A stretch of 64,000 bases of DNA. Origin: Bacteroidales bacterium (GTDB lineage Bacteria; Bacteroidota; Bacteroidia; Bacteroidales; UBA932). Below are positions 49,830 to 61,719 of this stretch, one piece after another. Made by a program: the position numbers and the translations under genes. The stretch's first letter is position 1. Every line of letters begins with the position of its first letter. The notes beneath the pieces were generated by a model. The model saw only the letters and a list, made by a program, of their open reading frames with translations, searched no databases and had not been told where the DNA came from. Location of the stretch: positions 1 through 64,000 of the forward strand of contig JAFRPW010000008.1 in NCBI GenBank assembly GCA_017428945.1, written 5' to 3'.

Positions 49830-51189
49830 AAAAGACATACTGCTTGAAAAAATCCGCAGCGGCGGGGTGCTTACGGGCATCCAGCAGGTGAAGCTTGCGC
49901 TTTTCCTGAGCTATCCGGCAATACTGGCGCAGTTGTCGTCGGTGCTCATGCAGTATATAGACTCCGCCATGGTGGGGCATCTGGGGCCGGCGGCAGGAGC
50001 CTCCATAGGCCTTGTGAGCACCTGCCTGTGGCTTTTCGGCGGCTTTGGAATGGCCGTCACAAGCGGCTTTTCAGTGCAGGTTGCCCACCGCATAGGAGCA
50101 GGCGACTTCAAGGGCGCCAGGGCCGTTCTCCGGCAGGGACTCACCTTTGCCATGTGCTTCAGCTTTGTGATGGCGGCCGTGGGAATGTCCATTTCCGGAA
50201 CTCTCCCGCACTGGCTTGGAGGCGGAGAGGACATCGTCCATGACTCCGGCCGGTACTTCTTCATAATGGCCGCATTCATGCCGGCAATGCAGCTGGACTG
50301 GATGTGCGCATACTTCCTGCAGGCCAGCGGCAATATGAAGGTGCCAAGCCTTCTGGCAATAGGGATGTGCGTCCTGGACGTGGTTTTCAACTATGTCTTC
50401 ATCTATCTTCTGGACATGGGCGTTGAAGGCGCCGCCATCGGCAGCGGCCTGGCGGAGCTCATTACCGGACTTGCCATGTTCTCATTCCTGGCGTTCGGGT
50501 CCAAGGAACTTAAGTTTGTGAAGGAGAAAGGCAGCTTCAAGCCCACCAGGGAAGTGCTGTCCCGCGCCTGGGGCATTTCCGGGCCCATGGCCCTGCAGAA
50601 TATCCTCATGAGGGGAGGCTACATTGCGGCAACCGTAATTGTGGCGCCTCTTGGCACCATAGCAATAGCCGCAAACTCCTTTGCAATTACAGCGGAAAGC
50701 CTCTGCTACATGCCAGGCTACGGCATTGCCGATGCCTCCACAACCCTTGTGGGCCAGTCCATCGGCGCAGGGAGAAAGCCCCTTGCAAAGCGCTTTGCCT
50801 GGATTACAACCTTCCTGGGGATGGGTATAATGGGCCTTCTGGCAATTCTCATGTATATCTTTGCCCCGCACATGATAGGCATAATGTCTCCTGATCCCGA
50901 TGTGATTGCCCTTGGAGGCAGGGTGCTCCGTATTGAGGCATTTGCAGAGATAGGATATGCTGCTTCAATTGTGGCCTATGGCGCATGCGTGGGAGCAGGG
51001 GACACCAAGTGGCCAAGTTTCATGAACCTTGGCTCCATGTGGTTCGTGAGGATTATCCCCGCCATATTCATGACCCGGGCCTATGGCCTTGTGGGATTCT
51101 GGATATGCATGGCGGTGGAGCTTTCCTTCCGCGGACTCATCTTCATAATACGCCTTGCAAGAGGCAGATGGCTGAATAAAAACATTTAA
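49819..51189 (+). CDS. MATE-family multidrug/sodium antiporter
   Basis: 456 residues with 12 predicted transmembrane helices in two MatE repeats (SVLMQYIDSAMVGHLG near the start and NILMRGGYIAATVIVAPLG in the middle). NorM/DinF-like, exports cationic compounds in exchange for Na+ or H+. It overlaps recQ by 11 nt. Substrate unknown. Confidence 0.92.
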   Translation: MKGEKDILLEKIRSGGVLTGIQQVKLALFLSYPAILAQLSSVLMQYIDSAMVGHLGPAAGASIGLVSTCLWLFGGFGMAVTSGFSVQVAHRIGAGDFKGARAVLRQGLTFAMCFSFVMAAVGMSISGTLPHWLGGGEDIVHDSGRYFFIMAAFMPAMQLDWMCAYFLQASGNMKVPSLLAIGMCVLDVVFNYVFIYLLDMGVEGAAIGSGLAELITGLAMFSFLAFGSKELKFVKEKGSFKPTREVLSRAWGISGPMALQNILMRGGYIAATVIVAPLGTIAIAANSFAITAESLCYMPGYGIADASTTLVGQSIGAGRKPLAKRFAWITTFLGMGIMGLLAILMYIFAPHMIGIMSPDPDVIALGGRVLRIEAFAEIGYAASIVAYGACVGAGDTKWPSFMNLGSMWFVRIIPAIFMTRAYGLVGFWICMAVELSFRGLIFIIRLARGRWLNKNI

Positions 51190-51194
51190 AAGAT

Positions 51195-51533
51195 ATGTAC
51201 TACGTAGTTAAAAGACTGGAAATTTCATCGGCTCATGCCCTGACCCTTTCCTATGAGAGCAAATGCGAAACCCTTCACGGTCACAACTGGATAGTGAAGA
51301 TCTACTGCAAGAGCGAAACCCTCAATGCCGACGGCATGGTGACGGACTTCACCCACATCAAAAAGGACATCGAGGGTGCCCTGGACCACAAGAACCTGAA
51401 CGAGGTTCTCCCCTTCAATCCAACCGCGGAGAATATCGCCAGGTGGATCTGCGACCGCGTAGAGCACGCCTACCGCGTTGAGGTCTGGGAGAGCGAGATG
51501 AACATGGCCGCCTATGAAGTACAGGGTAAATGA
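51195..51533 (+). CDS. queD: 6-carboxytetrahydropterin synthase QueD
   Basis: 112 residues. Zinc histidines in ISSAHAL and CETLHGHNW, plus DFTHIKKDI and LDHKNLNEV, match QueD/PTPS-I. Makes 6-carboxytetrahydropterin for queuosine/7-deazaguanine synthesis. It overlaps queE by 20 nt, which feeds the next step. Confidence 0.94.
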   Translation: MYYVVKRLEISSAHALTLSYESKCETLHGHNWIVKIYCKSETLNADGMVTDFTHIKKDIEGALDHKNLNEVLPFNPTAENIARWICDRVEHAYRVEVWESEMNMAAYEVQGK

Positions 51534-52092
51534 GATTTTCCTGAGCCTGCAGGGAGAAGGCTTCTGGACGGGGACGCCCATGGTGTTCCTGCGCCTTAGC
51601 GGCTGTAACCTTGCCTGCCCCTTCTGCGACACGGATTTCACGGCTTTCAAGGAGATGGAGGCCGATGAGATTGTTGCGGAGCTTCTGAACGTGGCAGGGG
51701 AGTGCCGAAGGGTTTGCATTACGGGCGGTGAGCCCCTCCTGCAGCTGGAAAGCGGCCTTGTCGACGCCCTTCACCGTGCCGGCTTCACAATCCATCTGGA
51801 GACAAACGGCACCATTGAGGCCCCTGATGGCATAGACTGGATTACAGTGAGCCCAAAGGCGGGTCTTAAGCTCAAAAAGTCCAACGAACTCAAGCTGGTT
51901 TTCCAGGGTTCAGATGAGGCTTATATAGAGGGATTCAGATCTTTTGATGCCGGGAACTTTTTTCTGCAGCCCTGCGACACCGGCAGTCCTGAAAACAGCG
52001 CCGCCATCCTTGGACAGTGCATTGCCTACATCAAGTCCCACCCCTGGTGGAGACTTTCCCTCCAGACCCACAAACTGCTTGGAATAAGGTAA
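51514..52092 (+). CDS. queE: 7-carboxy-7-deazaguanine synthase QueE (radical SAM)
   Basis: 192 residues. SLQGEGFWTGTPMVFLRLSG and the radical-SAM cysteines CNLACPFCDTDF (CxxxCxxC-type), then CITGGEPLLQ. The N-terminus MKYRVNEIFLSLQGEG fits. It converts the QueD product to 7-carboxy-7-deazaguanine, the precursor of queuosine in tRNA (and, elsewhere, of DNA 7-deazaguanine). Overlaps queD by 20 nt. Confidence 0.94.
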   Translation: MKYRVNEIFLSLQGEGFWTGTPMVFLRLSGCNLACPFCDTDFTAFKEMEADEIVAELLNVAGECRRVCITGGEPLLQLESGLVDALHRAGFTIHLETNGTIEAPDGIDWITVSPKAGLKLKKSNELKLVFQGSDEAYIEGFRSFDAGNFFLQPCDTGSPENSAAILGQCIAYIKSHPWWRLSLQTHKLLGIR

Positions 52093-52100
52093 AAAATCCT

Positions 52101-52108
52101 TATCTTTG
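52101..52108 (+). promoter_or_regulatory. promoter of DUF4290-ftsK operon
   Basis: TATCTTTG followed by CC, 21 bp before the ATG at 52130. Confidence 0.6.
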
Positions 52109-52129
52109 CCTTAATGTAATTATTTGTCT

Positions 52130-52788
52130 ATGGAAGCAAGCGAGAATACCATTAAACTATACTATAACACAGAGGTAGAGAAGCTGGGAATGCCCGAGTA
52201 CGGGCGCAATGTGCTCAAGATGGTAGAGCAGCTCAGGGATATCCCGGACAAGGAAAAGCGCACTCAGCAGGCAGCCGCTGTAGTTAAGGTGATGGAGAGT
52301 CTCAACCCCCAGGTTCACCAGCAGGAAAACTGGCGCCAGAAGCTCTGGGACCACCTTTTCATGATTGCCGGCTATGACCTTGACGTAGATTCCCCTTATC
52401 CAAGGCCGCTGCCGGAGCTCGCCTCCACCAAACCGGACCCCATCCCGCTAAATACAAAGCCCATAAGGGCCCGCCATTACGGCCGCAACATAGAGAATAT
52501 AATGAACCTCATCGCGGAGCAGGAAGACGGAGAGGTCAAAACTGCCATGATCCGCTCCCTGGCAATCTATATGAGGCAGCAGTACCTTATCTGGAACAAG
52601 GATTCGGTGGCGGATGAGACCATCTTCTCCGACATCCACCGTCTCTCCGGCGGCCGCATAGTGGTTCCGGAGGGCATACAGCTTTCCAAGATTTCCTCGG
52701 ACGCCCAGTTCTCACGCCCGGGCATGAACCTTGGCTTCCAGAACAACAAGGGCGGCAAGTTTAACCGCGGCTTCAAGAAAAAGAAAAA

Positions 52789-52792
<4 letters not shown>
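52130..52792 (+). CDS. DUF4290 protein
   Basis: 220 residues from the ATG at 52130; a TTG two codons earlier is less likely. Family hallmarks: LPEYGRNVLKMV-like start (GMPEYGRNVLKMVEQLRDIP), WRQKLWDHLFMIAGYDLDVD and YGRNIENIMNLI. Found across Bacteroidota; no known reaction. Ends in a Lys-rich tail (FKKKKK). Overlaps ftsK by 4 nt. Confidence 0.88.
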
Positions 52793-55169
<2,377 letters not shown>

Positions 55170-55173
<4 letters not shown>

Positions 55174-55694
55174 AAAGAATAATTACAGCAGTATTAGTCC
55201 TGTCCCTTACCCTGAGCCTCCAGGCCCAGGGAATCAAGATGCTGGATAAGGTAAAGGACAGCCGTGCCGCTTTCCACTATACCTACAGCCTTTCCCGCGG
55301 GGGAGGTGAGTTCACTCCGGTCACAGACGGAGATGTCACCGTAGAGGACAACTGTTACGTAATGGACGGCCTTGGCATCAAGGTTACCAGCAACGGGGAG
55401 ATCCGCCTCAGCATAGACCCGGAGGCCCGTGAAGCCGTGGTGGAAAAGGTTGAAAAGGAAGACATCTTCACCAACCCGGCGCTTTTCATCGGCTCATACA
55501 AGAACTACCTGGACCGCATAACAGTCAATTCATCGGACAAAACCTCCATGGATGTAACCCTGACCCTTGACGAGGACACCAAAGCCCGCTTTGTCCTTAC
55601 GGGCATCAAGTTCTCTCCAAAGGAAGGAAAAAGCGACTTTACGGTAGACGTAAAATCGCTTCCTGAGGATTATCTTGTAACGGATCTCCGTTAA
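55170..55694 (+). CDS. lolA: LolA-like outer-membrane lipoprotein carrier
   Basis: 174 residues. Signal peptide MKRIITAVLVLSLTLSLQAQ. The beta-rich body (SRAAFHYTYSLSRGGGEFTP, GLGIKVTSNGEIRLSIDPEA, ITVNSSDKTSMDVTLTLDED) fits the LolA fold of Bacteroidota. Its place immediately after ftsK is typical of the phylum. Shuttles lipoproteins across the periplasm. Confidence 0.8.
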
Positions 55695-56630
55695 CTATTT
55701 TACGCAGCGGACGCTGAGGGCGAGGGAAGTTCTGCTTCCTTCGCCTTTTTGTACCGTGGGATTTGTGCCGAAGATATAGCGGTAATAAGCCATGGTGGCG
55801 TCTTTGGCGTCGGCCGTCCAGAACATCGCGTATTCCTTTGTGCCGCTGTTGATGTTCACCGTGTAGGAGCGGTCTATGTAACCGGCGGGGATGGCGTTGA
55901 ATCCCAGGGCGTTGGTGATGCTGACTTCCTTGCAGTAGGTCCAGAGCTGTCCTTCAAGGAACTGGGCATCGGCCATGAGGGCGCCAGAATCAGTACCGAG
56001 GGCGTCCCATTCCGCCTGGGTGGGCAGGTGCCAGCCGTCGGGGCATGCCGTGAGGGCTTCCTCGTACGTGTAGAAGCGGCCGAAGACGGTGTTCAGGACT
56101 TCACAGCTCTCATATGGAAGGCCGGCAGGGGTTTCATATAGGTTCTGCGCCATCCAGGTTTGCCCGCCGATGGCCTTTTCTATGTATTTTTTACCTGCAG
56201 GGACGGTTCCTGCAGTGCCGGTAAGGACTTTGCCGGGGTCTATGGCGCGGAAAGACTCGGTGGTGGAAGAACTGTACTGTTTGCCCGAAGGGTCAAATGC
56301 GTAGCAGGTTATGGTGTACAGGCCAAGGGTATCTGCCTTGAAGCTGAAGCTCTTGACGGGATTTGCCTTGATGTCTGTTGTGAGGGTATCCCTTTTTGCA
56401 GTGTTCACCTGGTAGTAGATGCCAATCTTTTCCGGCATTTCCGATGCGGATGTCCTGAGGTTAGAGAAGTTGGGCCTGATCTGCTGGGAATCTCCCGCGG
56501 CTACAAAAGCCACCACTCCTTCTATCTTGAATCCTGACAGGGAATAGCTTTTTTCTTCTTCTTTGTCTTTGCAGGAGACCGCTGCACAGATGCAAAGGGC
56601 GGCTGCAAGGTATATTGAAAGTTTTTTCAT
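55695..56630 (-). CDS. FISUMP-domain lipoprotein
   Basis: 311 residues from the ATG at 56630, giving MKKLSIYLAAALCICAAVSC with its lipobox; the longer frame to 56891 runs through the divergent promoter region. After an Ig-like part (about 40-130), the C-terminal FISUMP domain reads GQTWMAQNLYE, YTYEEALTACPDGWHLPTQA, EWDALG and ends SLALSVRCVK. These domains are common surface modules of Bacteroidota and Fibrobacter; ligand unknown. Converges on lolA with no gap. Confidence 0.85.
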   Translation of the reverse strand: MKKLSIYLAAALCICAAVSCKDKEEEKSYSLSGFKIEGVVAFVAAGDSQQIRPNFSNLRTSASEMPEKIGIYYQVNTAKRDTLTTDIKANPVKSFSFKADTLGLYTITCYAFDPSGKQYSSSTTESFRAIDPGKVLTGTAGTVPAGKKYIEKAIGGQTWMAQNLYETPAGLPYESCEVLNTVFGRFYTYEEALTACPDGWHLPTQAEWDALGTDSGALMADAQFLEGQLWTYCKEVSITNALGFNAIPAGYIDRSYTVNINSGTKEYAMFWTADAKDATMAYYRYIFGTNPTVQKGEGSRTSLALSVRCVK

Positions 56631-56671
56631 TGCAATTGCTTTACAAGAATGCAAATATCGTAATTTTTGGA

Positions 56672-56679
56672 TAAATTTG
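56672..56679 (+). promoter_or_regulatory. -7 box of apbE
   Basis: TAAATTTG followed by C, 18 bp before the ATG at 56698. Confidence 0.55.
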
Positions 56680-56697
56680 CACAAATTTCTTGCCAAT

Positions 56698-57687
56698 ATG
56701 AGAAAGATGGCCATACTTGCGGCTCTGCTTCTTTTGCTGTCCTGTTCCGGCGGCAAAGGGCGGTACGTGCAGATTACCGGATACGCCCAGGGCGGGACAT
56801 ATACGGTGAAGTACAATACCCGCGGCGTGGCTGTCCCCGCAGATGCAGTCAAGGACAGCATAGAAGCAATCCTTACGGGCATAGACACCACACTTTCAGG
56901 CTATAACAAAAAATCCGTCCTTTCCCGTTTCAATGCCGGAGAGAAGGTCCGCCCCAATGCACTATTCATGGAAATGTACGCCATGGGGTATGAACTGTGG
57001 CAGCGCTCCGGGGGTGCCCTGGACTTCGCCTCAGGGCCCCTTTACGATGCCTGGGGCTTCGGCTTCCGCAACAGCGATTTCCCGTCGGCACAGGAGATAG
57101 AGACCCTGCGCAAAAGCTGCGGGATGCGGCTTCTTCCCGCGGAGCTTCCGGTAAGGGACGGCGTGCTGGACCCCGCAGACCTTGGATTTCCGCGCCTTAA
57201 CTACAACGCCGTGGCGCAGGGCTACAGCTGCGACATGGTTGCCCGTTACCTCTATTCCGTAGGCGTAAAGGACATGCTTGTAGACATCGGCGAGATCTGG
57301 TGCGACGGCCTCAATCCTTCCGGGCAGCCCTGGGCGGTGGGTATAGACCGTATAGAGAGCGTCTGGGTAAGCCAGGGTGGTCCCAAGGCCATTGTCACAT
57401 CGGGCAACTATCGTCAGTTCTATATCCGGGACGGCCGTAAATATGCTCATACAATAGACCCTGTGACAGGTTATCCGGTAACTCATAACCTTTTGAGTGC
57501 CACGGTGGTAAGCAGTGTCAGCTCTGCAGATGCCGATGCCCTTGCCACATGGTGCATGGTCCTTGGCGTGTCAGGCGCAAAAGACCTTATCCTGGGTAAT
57601 TCTTCTCTGGAGGGTTGTCTGGTATATGAAGACGGTGACGGCGCTCTCCGGACCTGGTACTCTCCGGGTTTTACGGTAAGGAACTGA
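56698..57687 (+). CDS. apbE: FAD:protein FMN transferase ApbE, lipoprotein
   Basis: 329 residues from the ATG at 56698, which gives the SPII signal MRKMAILAALLLLLSC; the longer frame precedes the promoter. Motifs: GGTYTVKYN, IDTTLSGYNKKSVLSRFNAG, GALDFASGPLYDAWGF, NYNAVAQGYSCDMVARYL, DIGEIWCDG, YAHTIDPVTGYPVTH (metal/FAD site). It attaches FMN to Thr/Ser of proteins such as Rnf/Nqr subunits. No partner in view. Confidence 0.92.
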   Translation: MRKMAILAALLLLLSCSGGKGRYVQITGYAQGGTYTVKYNTRGVAVPADAVKDSIEAILTGIDTTLSGYNKKSVLSRFNAGEKVRPNALFMEMYAMGYELWQRSGGALDFASGPLYDAWGFGFRNSDFPSAQEIETLRKSCGMRLLPAELPVRDGVLDPADLGFPRLNYNAVAQGYSCDMVARYLYSVGVKDMLVDIGEIWCDGLNPSGQPWAVGIDRIESVWVSQGGPKAIVTSGNYRQFYIRDGRKYAHTIDPVTGYPVTHNLLSATVVSSVSSADADALATWCMVLGVSGAKDLILGNSSLEGCLVYEDGDGALRTWYSPGFTVRN

Positions 57688-58759
57688 TAATCTCAAGAGC
57701 CCTTGTCAGAAGGCTGCAGAGCGTATCTGTAGCCCAAATCGCCCATGAAGGGCACAGCCCTGTGCCGCTCAGGATTATTGTTATCAGGGCAACGCTCATA
57801 AGGCAGGTGGTGAGCGGGAGCGCCATCAGGTTGGTAATGAGGAAATACCGCGGGAAAGTGTGGAATCTAAGCCACGCCAGCGGGGCGGTGAACACCTGGC
57901 AGCTGATGGCAAGTGCGGCGCTTTTCCAAATCCAACGGAGCGGACTATTTGTCTCCGGATACCACTTTTCCATTACGGGATACAGAATGAAGATGCCTCC
58001 CATGGCAAGGTATGAGAGCTGGAAGCCAAGCGTAGATATCACCTCCGGCTGCAGCACAAGTTGAACCAGAAGGGCAAGGCAGAGCACTCTCACGGCCTTC
58101 CTTGGCCTTCCCGCCAGCGTGAGAGTCTCGTTTATGAGAATGAAAAGAAATGCCCTTACGATGGACGGCGACGCTCCGGTCATGACGGTGAAAAAGCCTG
58201 CTGCCCCTATCATGAGGAAGAACCTCACGTATCTGGCTGCGGGGGAGCGCCCCAGAATGCGTGACAGCCTGTCAAAAACCATATAGATAATGCCCATGTG
58301 CAGCCCTGAAAGGGCAAGGATATGGGAGGCGCCGCTGTTTCTGAAGGCAGATATAATATCCCGGGGCAAGGCGCTGCGGTCGCCGGTAAACAGCGCCTGC
58401 AGAAGAGGTGCGGTATTCCCGCTCCGGAAAGGTATCCTGCCGATAACCGTCTTCAGCTTTTCCGCGCAGCCGGCTGCCAGCCCCGTGAGCGCATTGCCGC
58501 CGGAATCCGGAATCATGGATGCGTTCAGTGCGCAGAAGGCTCCCAGTACGGCGAATGCTGCACAGAATACGGCCCCGATAGCTTTTGCATTGGCTTTTAG
58601 GAGTTTACCTCCGGCAAGGCAGGGGAGTGCGGCAATGGGCAGAAGCACCGCGCACAGGGCACCCGACGATGGCCCGGCAAGGACCGATCCCGCCGCAGCG
58701 CCTGCCGTAAAGAAGAGCGACAGTGATTCTATGCTTTTCGCCTCTGCCATACGTTTCAA
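57671..58759 (-). CDS. comEC: ComEC/Rec2-type DNA-uptake channel protein, short form
   Basis: 362 residues. About 8-10 membrane helices; ALSGLHMGIIYMVFDRLSRI and TGASPSIVRAFLFILINETL are the conserved competence-domain motifs. Shorter than full ComEC (about 700): it lacks the N-terminal OB (DUF4131) part and the C-terminal metallo-beta-lactamase-like domain. Short forms are seen in many Bacteroidales. Its end overlaps apbE by 17 nt, convergently. Confidence 0.82.
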   Translation of the reverse strand: MKRMAEAKSIESLSLFFTAGAAAGSVLAGPSSGALCAVLLPIAALPCLAGGKLLKANAKAIGAVFCAAFAVLGAFCALNASMIPDSGGNALTGLAAGCAEKLKTVIGRIPFRSGNTAPLLQALFTGDRSALPRDIISAFRNSGASHILALSGLHMGIIYMVFDRLSRILGRSPAARYVRFFLMIGAAGFFTVMTGASPSIVRAFLFILINETLTLAGRPRKAVRVLCLALLVQLVLQPEVISTLGFQLSYLAMGGIFILYPVMEKWYPETNSPLRWIWKSAALAISCQVFTAPLAWLRFHTFPRYFLITNLMALPLTTCLMSVALITIILSGTGLCPSWAIWATDTLCSLLTRALEIISSLP

Positions 58760-58777
58760 AATTACATAATAATTTGC

Positions 58778-58785
58778 TATATTTG
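58778..58785 (+). promoter_or_regulatory. promoter of ackA operon
   Basis: TATATTTG followed by C, with a TTTC -33-like element 20 nt upstream; 34 bp before the ackA ATG. Confidence 0.6.
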
Positions 58786-58819
58786 CAAAGATATATCTGA
58801 GATATTAATCAATCACAAT

Positions 58820-60034
58820 ATGATCATTCTTGTTATCAACTGCGGAAGCTCATCCATCAAGTATCAGCTTCTGGACATGAAGAGCGACGACGTATTCAAT
58901 GTCATTGCCAAGGGTATTGCAGAAAAGATAGGCCTCCCCGCCGGAGTGCTCCAGTACGCCCCTGCAGGAAAGGAAAAAATAGTCACGGACATTCCCATTC
59001 CGGACCACAAGGTTGGCATGCAGCTCATCCTTGCAGCCCTTACGGATCCCCAGACAGGTGTCCTGAAATCCCTTGAGGACATTGAGGCCGTGGGCCACCG
59101 TATCGTCCAGGGCGGAGATTTCTTCTCCGGTTCAGTTCTCGTGAACGACGACGTCCTCCAGAAAATTGCATTCTGCGCAGACTTCGCCCCTCTTCACAAT
59201 CCTGCCCACCTCCTTGGTATCCATGCCATGCAGGACGTGCTTCCCAGCGTACCCCAGGTCGTCACCTTCGACACCGCTTTTCACCAGACCATGCCCGCAT
59301 ACGCATACATGTACGGCCTTCCGTACGAGTATTATGAGAAATACCGCGTACGCCGTTACGGCGCCCACGGTACGTCCCACCAGTTCGTCGCCGGTGTCGG
59401 TGCAAAGCTTGCGGGCATCGATATCAACAACTCAAAGATCATCACCTGCCATCTTGGCGCCGGCAGTTCCATCTGCGCCATCCAGAACGGCAAGTGCGTA
59501 GACACCTCCATGGGTTTCACCCCTCTCGAAGGCATGATCATGGGCACCCGTGTGGGCAACATCGACGCCAATGCGGTGCTGTACCTGGAAAAGAAACTGG
59601 GTGTAGACCCCGATGAGATGACCACCATCCTCAACCGCAAGTCCGGTTTCCTGGGCGTATCCACCAAGACTTCCGACGCCCGTGAACTTGACGAGCTCGC
59701 AAACGGCGGAGATCCCAAGGCAAAGCTCTCCCTCAAAAAGTATACATACGATATCATCAAGAACATCGGCTCATATGTTGCGGCCATGAACGGCGTAGAC
59801 CTCATCATCTTCACCGGAGGCATCGGAGAGCACAATTCCCGCCTGCGCCGCCGCGTGCTGGAGAACTTCTCCTACCTGGGCCTCAAGGTAGATTATGAAG
59901 CCAATGTCGCATGGGGAGAAGACGCCATCATTACTACGGAAGATTCCACTGTGAAGGCCGCCCTCATCTGCACCAACGAAGAGCTTGTCATAGCCCGCGA
60001 TACCATGCACCTCGTACTCGAAAACCAAGAATAA
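58820..60034 (+). CDS. ackA: acetate kinase
   Basis: 404 residues. ILVINCGSSSIKYQLLDM, VFDTAFHQTMP-like (VVTFDTAFHQTMPAYAYMYG), RRYGAHGTSH, GFTPLEGMIMGTR, IIFTGGIGEHN: all acetate kinase motifs, full length. Makes ATP from acetyl phosphate. The next gene, 13 nt on, encodes an acyl-phosphate-forming transferase. Confidence 0.95.
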   Translation: MIILVINCGSSSIKYQLLDMKSDDVFNVIAKGIAEKIGLPAGVLQYAPAGKEKIVTDIPIPDHKVGMQLILAALTDPQTGVLKSLEDIEAVGHRIVQGGDFFSGSVLVNDDVLQKIAFCADFAPLHNPAHLLGIHAMQDVLPSVPQVVTFDTAFHQTMPAYAYMYGLPYEYYEKYRVRRYGAHGTSHQFVAGVGAKLAGIDINNSKIITCHLGAGSSICAIQNGKCVDTSMGFTPLEGMIMGTRVGNIDANAVLYLEKKLGVDPDEMTTILNRKSGFLGVSTKTSDARELDELANGGDPKAKLSLKKYTYDIIKNIGSYVAAMNGVDLIIFTGGIGEHNSRLRRRVLENFSYLGLKVDYEANVAWGEDAIITTEDSTVKAALICTNEELVIARDTMHLVLENQE

Positions 60035-60047
60035 ACCTACAATAACC

Positions 60048-60953
60048 ATGATTACTTCTTTCAACGACTTGTTTGCCGAGCTCCAGGCAAAAGGAATCTG
60101 CAAGAGAATGATAGTGGCCTGGGGTGTGGATTCCCACTCCATAGAGGCTGCATCACTGGCAACTGACAAGGGCTTCGTCACAACCACCCTGGTCGGAGAC
60201 CCCGACCTCATCGACGCCGTTTGCAAAGACTGCAAGATAGATTCTTCCAAGTTCACCATCATCCCTGAAAAGGACGAGCTCAAGGCTGTCGCAAAGGCGG
60301 TCCAGATGGTTCACGACGGTGAAGGCGACGTCCTCATGAAGGGCCTCTGCTCTACGGACAAGTTCCTCCGCGCCATCCTCAACAAGGAAGTTGGCCTGCT
60401 CCCTGCAAAGGGCCTCCTTTCTCACGTAGGCGTCATCGAGAATCCCAACTACCACAAGCTCCTCTTCCTTACCGATATGGCCGTCATCCCTCAGCCGGAT
60501 TTCCGCCAGAAGGTTAAGCTCGCCGGATTCGTTACCGGTGTGGCAAAGAGCTTCGGCATCGCTATGCCAAAGATTGCCTTCATCGCCGCCTCGGAGCAGA
60601 TGCTGGATTCCATGCCCGCCTGCATAGAGGGCGCCATGCTTGCCAAGATGTGTGACCGCGGCCAGATCAAGGCCATCGGCGACGGCCCTCTTGCCCTGGA
60701 TGTCGCAATTGACCAGGAAGCAGTTGAAATCAAGAAGCTCAAGAGCCCCGTGGCCGGAGATGCAGACTGCCTGCTCTTCCCCAACATCGAGAGTGCAAAC
60801 GTCTTCTGGAAAACCAACTCCAAGCTTGCCACAGGCGTACGCCAGGCCGGTTTCCTAGTGGGCACAAAGGTCCCTTGCATCCTTGCCTCCCGCGCAGACT
60901 CCGTTGACGTAAAACTCAACTCCATTGCATCCGCAGTTATTTCAGCCAAATAA
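60048..60953 (+). CDS. phosphate acyltransferase of the Ptb (butyryl/acetyl) type
   Basis: 301 residues. The length and pattern (AVAKAVQMVHDGEGDVLMKG, RAILNKEVGLL, FVTGVAKSFGIAMPKIAFIA, DGPLALDVAIDQEA) match phosphate butyryl/acetyltransferases rather than the longer Pta. Converts acyl-CoA to acyl phosphate. Paired with acetate kinase, so acetyl-CoA is the likely substrate here; butyryl-CoA remains possible. The tpiA gene follows 6 nt later. Confidence 0.87.
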   Translation: MITSFNDLFAELQAKGICKRMIVAWGVDSHSIEAASLATDKGFVTTTLVGDPDLIDAVCKDCKIDSSKFTIIPEKDELKAVAKAVQMVHDGEGDVLMKGLCSTDKFLRAILNKEVGLLPAKGLLSHVGVIENPNYHKLLFLTDMAVIPQPDFRQKVKLAGFVTGVAKSFGIAMPKIAFIAASEQMLDSMPACIEGAMLAKMCDRGQIKAIGDGPLALDVAIDQEAVEIKKLKSPVAGDADCLLFPNIESANVFWKTNSKLATGVRQAGFLVGTKVPCILASRADSVDVKLNSIASAVISAK

Positions 60954-60959
60954 AACGAA

Positions 60960-61715
60960 ATGAGAAAGTATATCGTAGCAGGGAACTGGAAAATGAACAC
61001 CACCGTTCCCGAGGGCGTACAGCTCGCCAAAGAAGTTGTAGAAAAAGCAAAGGATCTCCCCGCAAACGTAGAGCTTGTAGTAGCTCCTCCTTTCACCCAT
61101 CTTGCACTTGTAGCAGAGGCTCTCAAGGGTTCAAAGGTAAAGCTCAGCGCCCAGAACTGCGCAGACCATGAAAAGGGTGCTTATACCGGTGAGGTTGCAG
61201 TTAACATGCTCACCTCCATCGGCTGCCAGTACACGATCCTCGGTCACTCCGAGCGCCGCCAGTACTATGGAGAAACAGACGAAAAGCTGGTCGTCAAGAC
61301 CAAACTCGCCCTTGAGGCCGGCCTCAAGGTTATCCTCTGCGTAGGTGAGAACCTTGATGAGCGCGAAGCCGGAAAGCACTTCCAGGTTGTTACGGAGCAG
61401 ACCAAGAATGTTCTCTTCAACTTCTCTGCAGAAGACATGAAAAACATCGTTATTGCATACGAGCCCGTCTGGGCAATCGGCACCGGCAAAACCGCAACTG
61501 CAGAACAGGCGGAGGAAATCCACGCATGCATCCGCAGCGTCATTGCTGAGAAGTTCGGCGCCCAGGTGGCAGACGACCTCACAATCCTCTACGGCGGCTC
61601 ATGCAAGCCTTCCAATGCAAAGGAACTCTTTGCCCAGAAAGATATCGACGGCGGCCTCATCGGCGGCGCAGCCCTCAAGGCTGACGACTTCCTGGGAATC
61701 GCTACCAGTTTCTAG
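60960..61715 (+). CDS. tpiA: triosephosphate isomerase
   Basis: 251 residues. GNWKMN (Lys), [13 protein letters not shown] (His), [17 protein letters not shown] (Glu, loop 6) and [19 protein letters not shown]: complete and canonical. Glycolysis; in an operon with ackA and the acyltransferase, linking triose flux to acetate formation. Confidence 0.97.
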   Translation: MRKYIVAGNWKMNTTVPEGVQLAKEVVEKAKDLPANVELVVAPPFTHLALVAEALKGSKVKLSAQNCADHEKGAYTGEVAVNMLTSIGCQYTILGHSERRQYYGETDEKLVVKTKLALEAGLKVILCVGENLDEREAGKHFQVVTEQTKNVLFNFSAEDMKNIVIAYEPVWAIGTGKTATAEQAEEIHACIRSVIAEKFGAQVADDLTILYGGSCKPSNAKELFAQKDIDGGLIGGAALKADDFLGIATSF

Positions 61716-61719
61716 CCGG

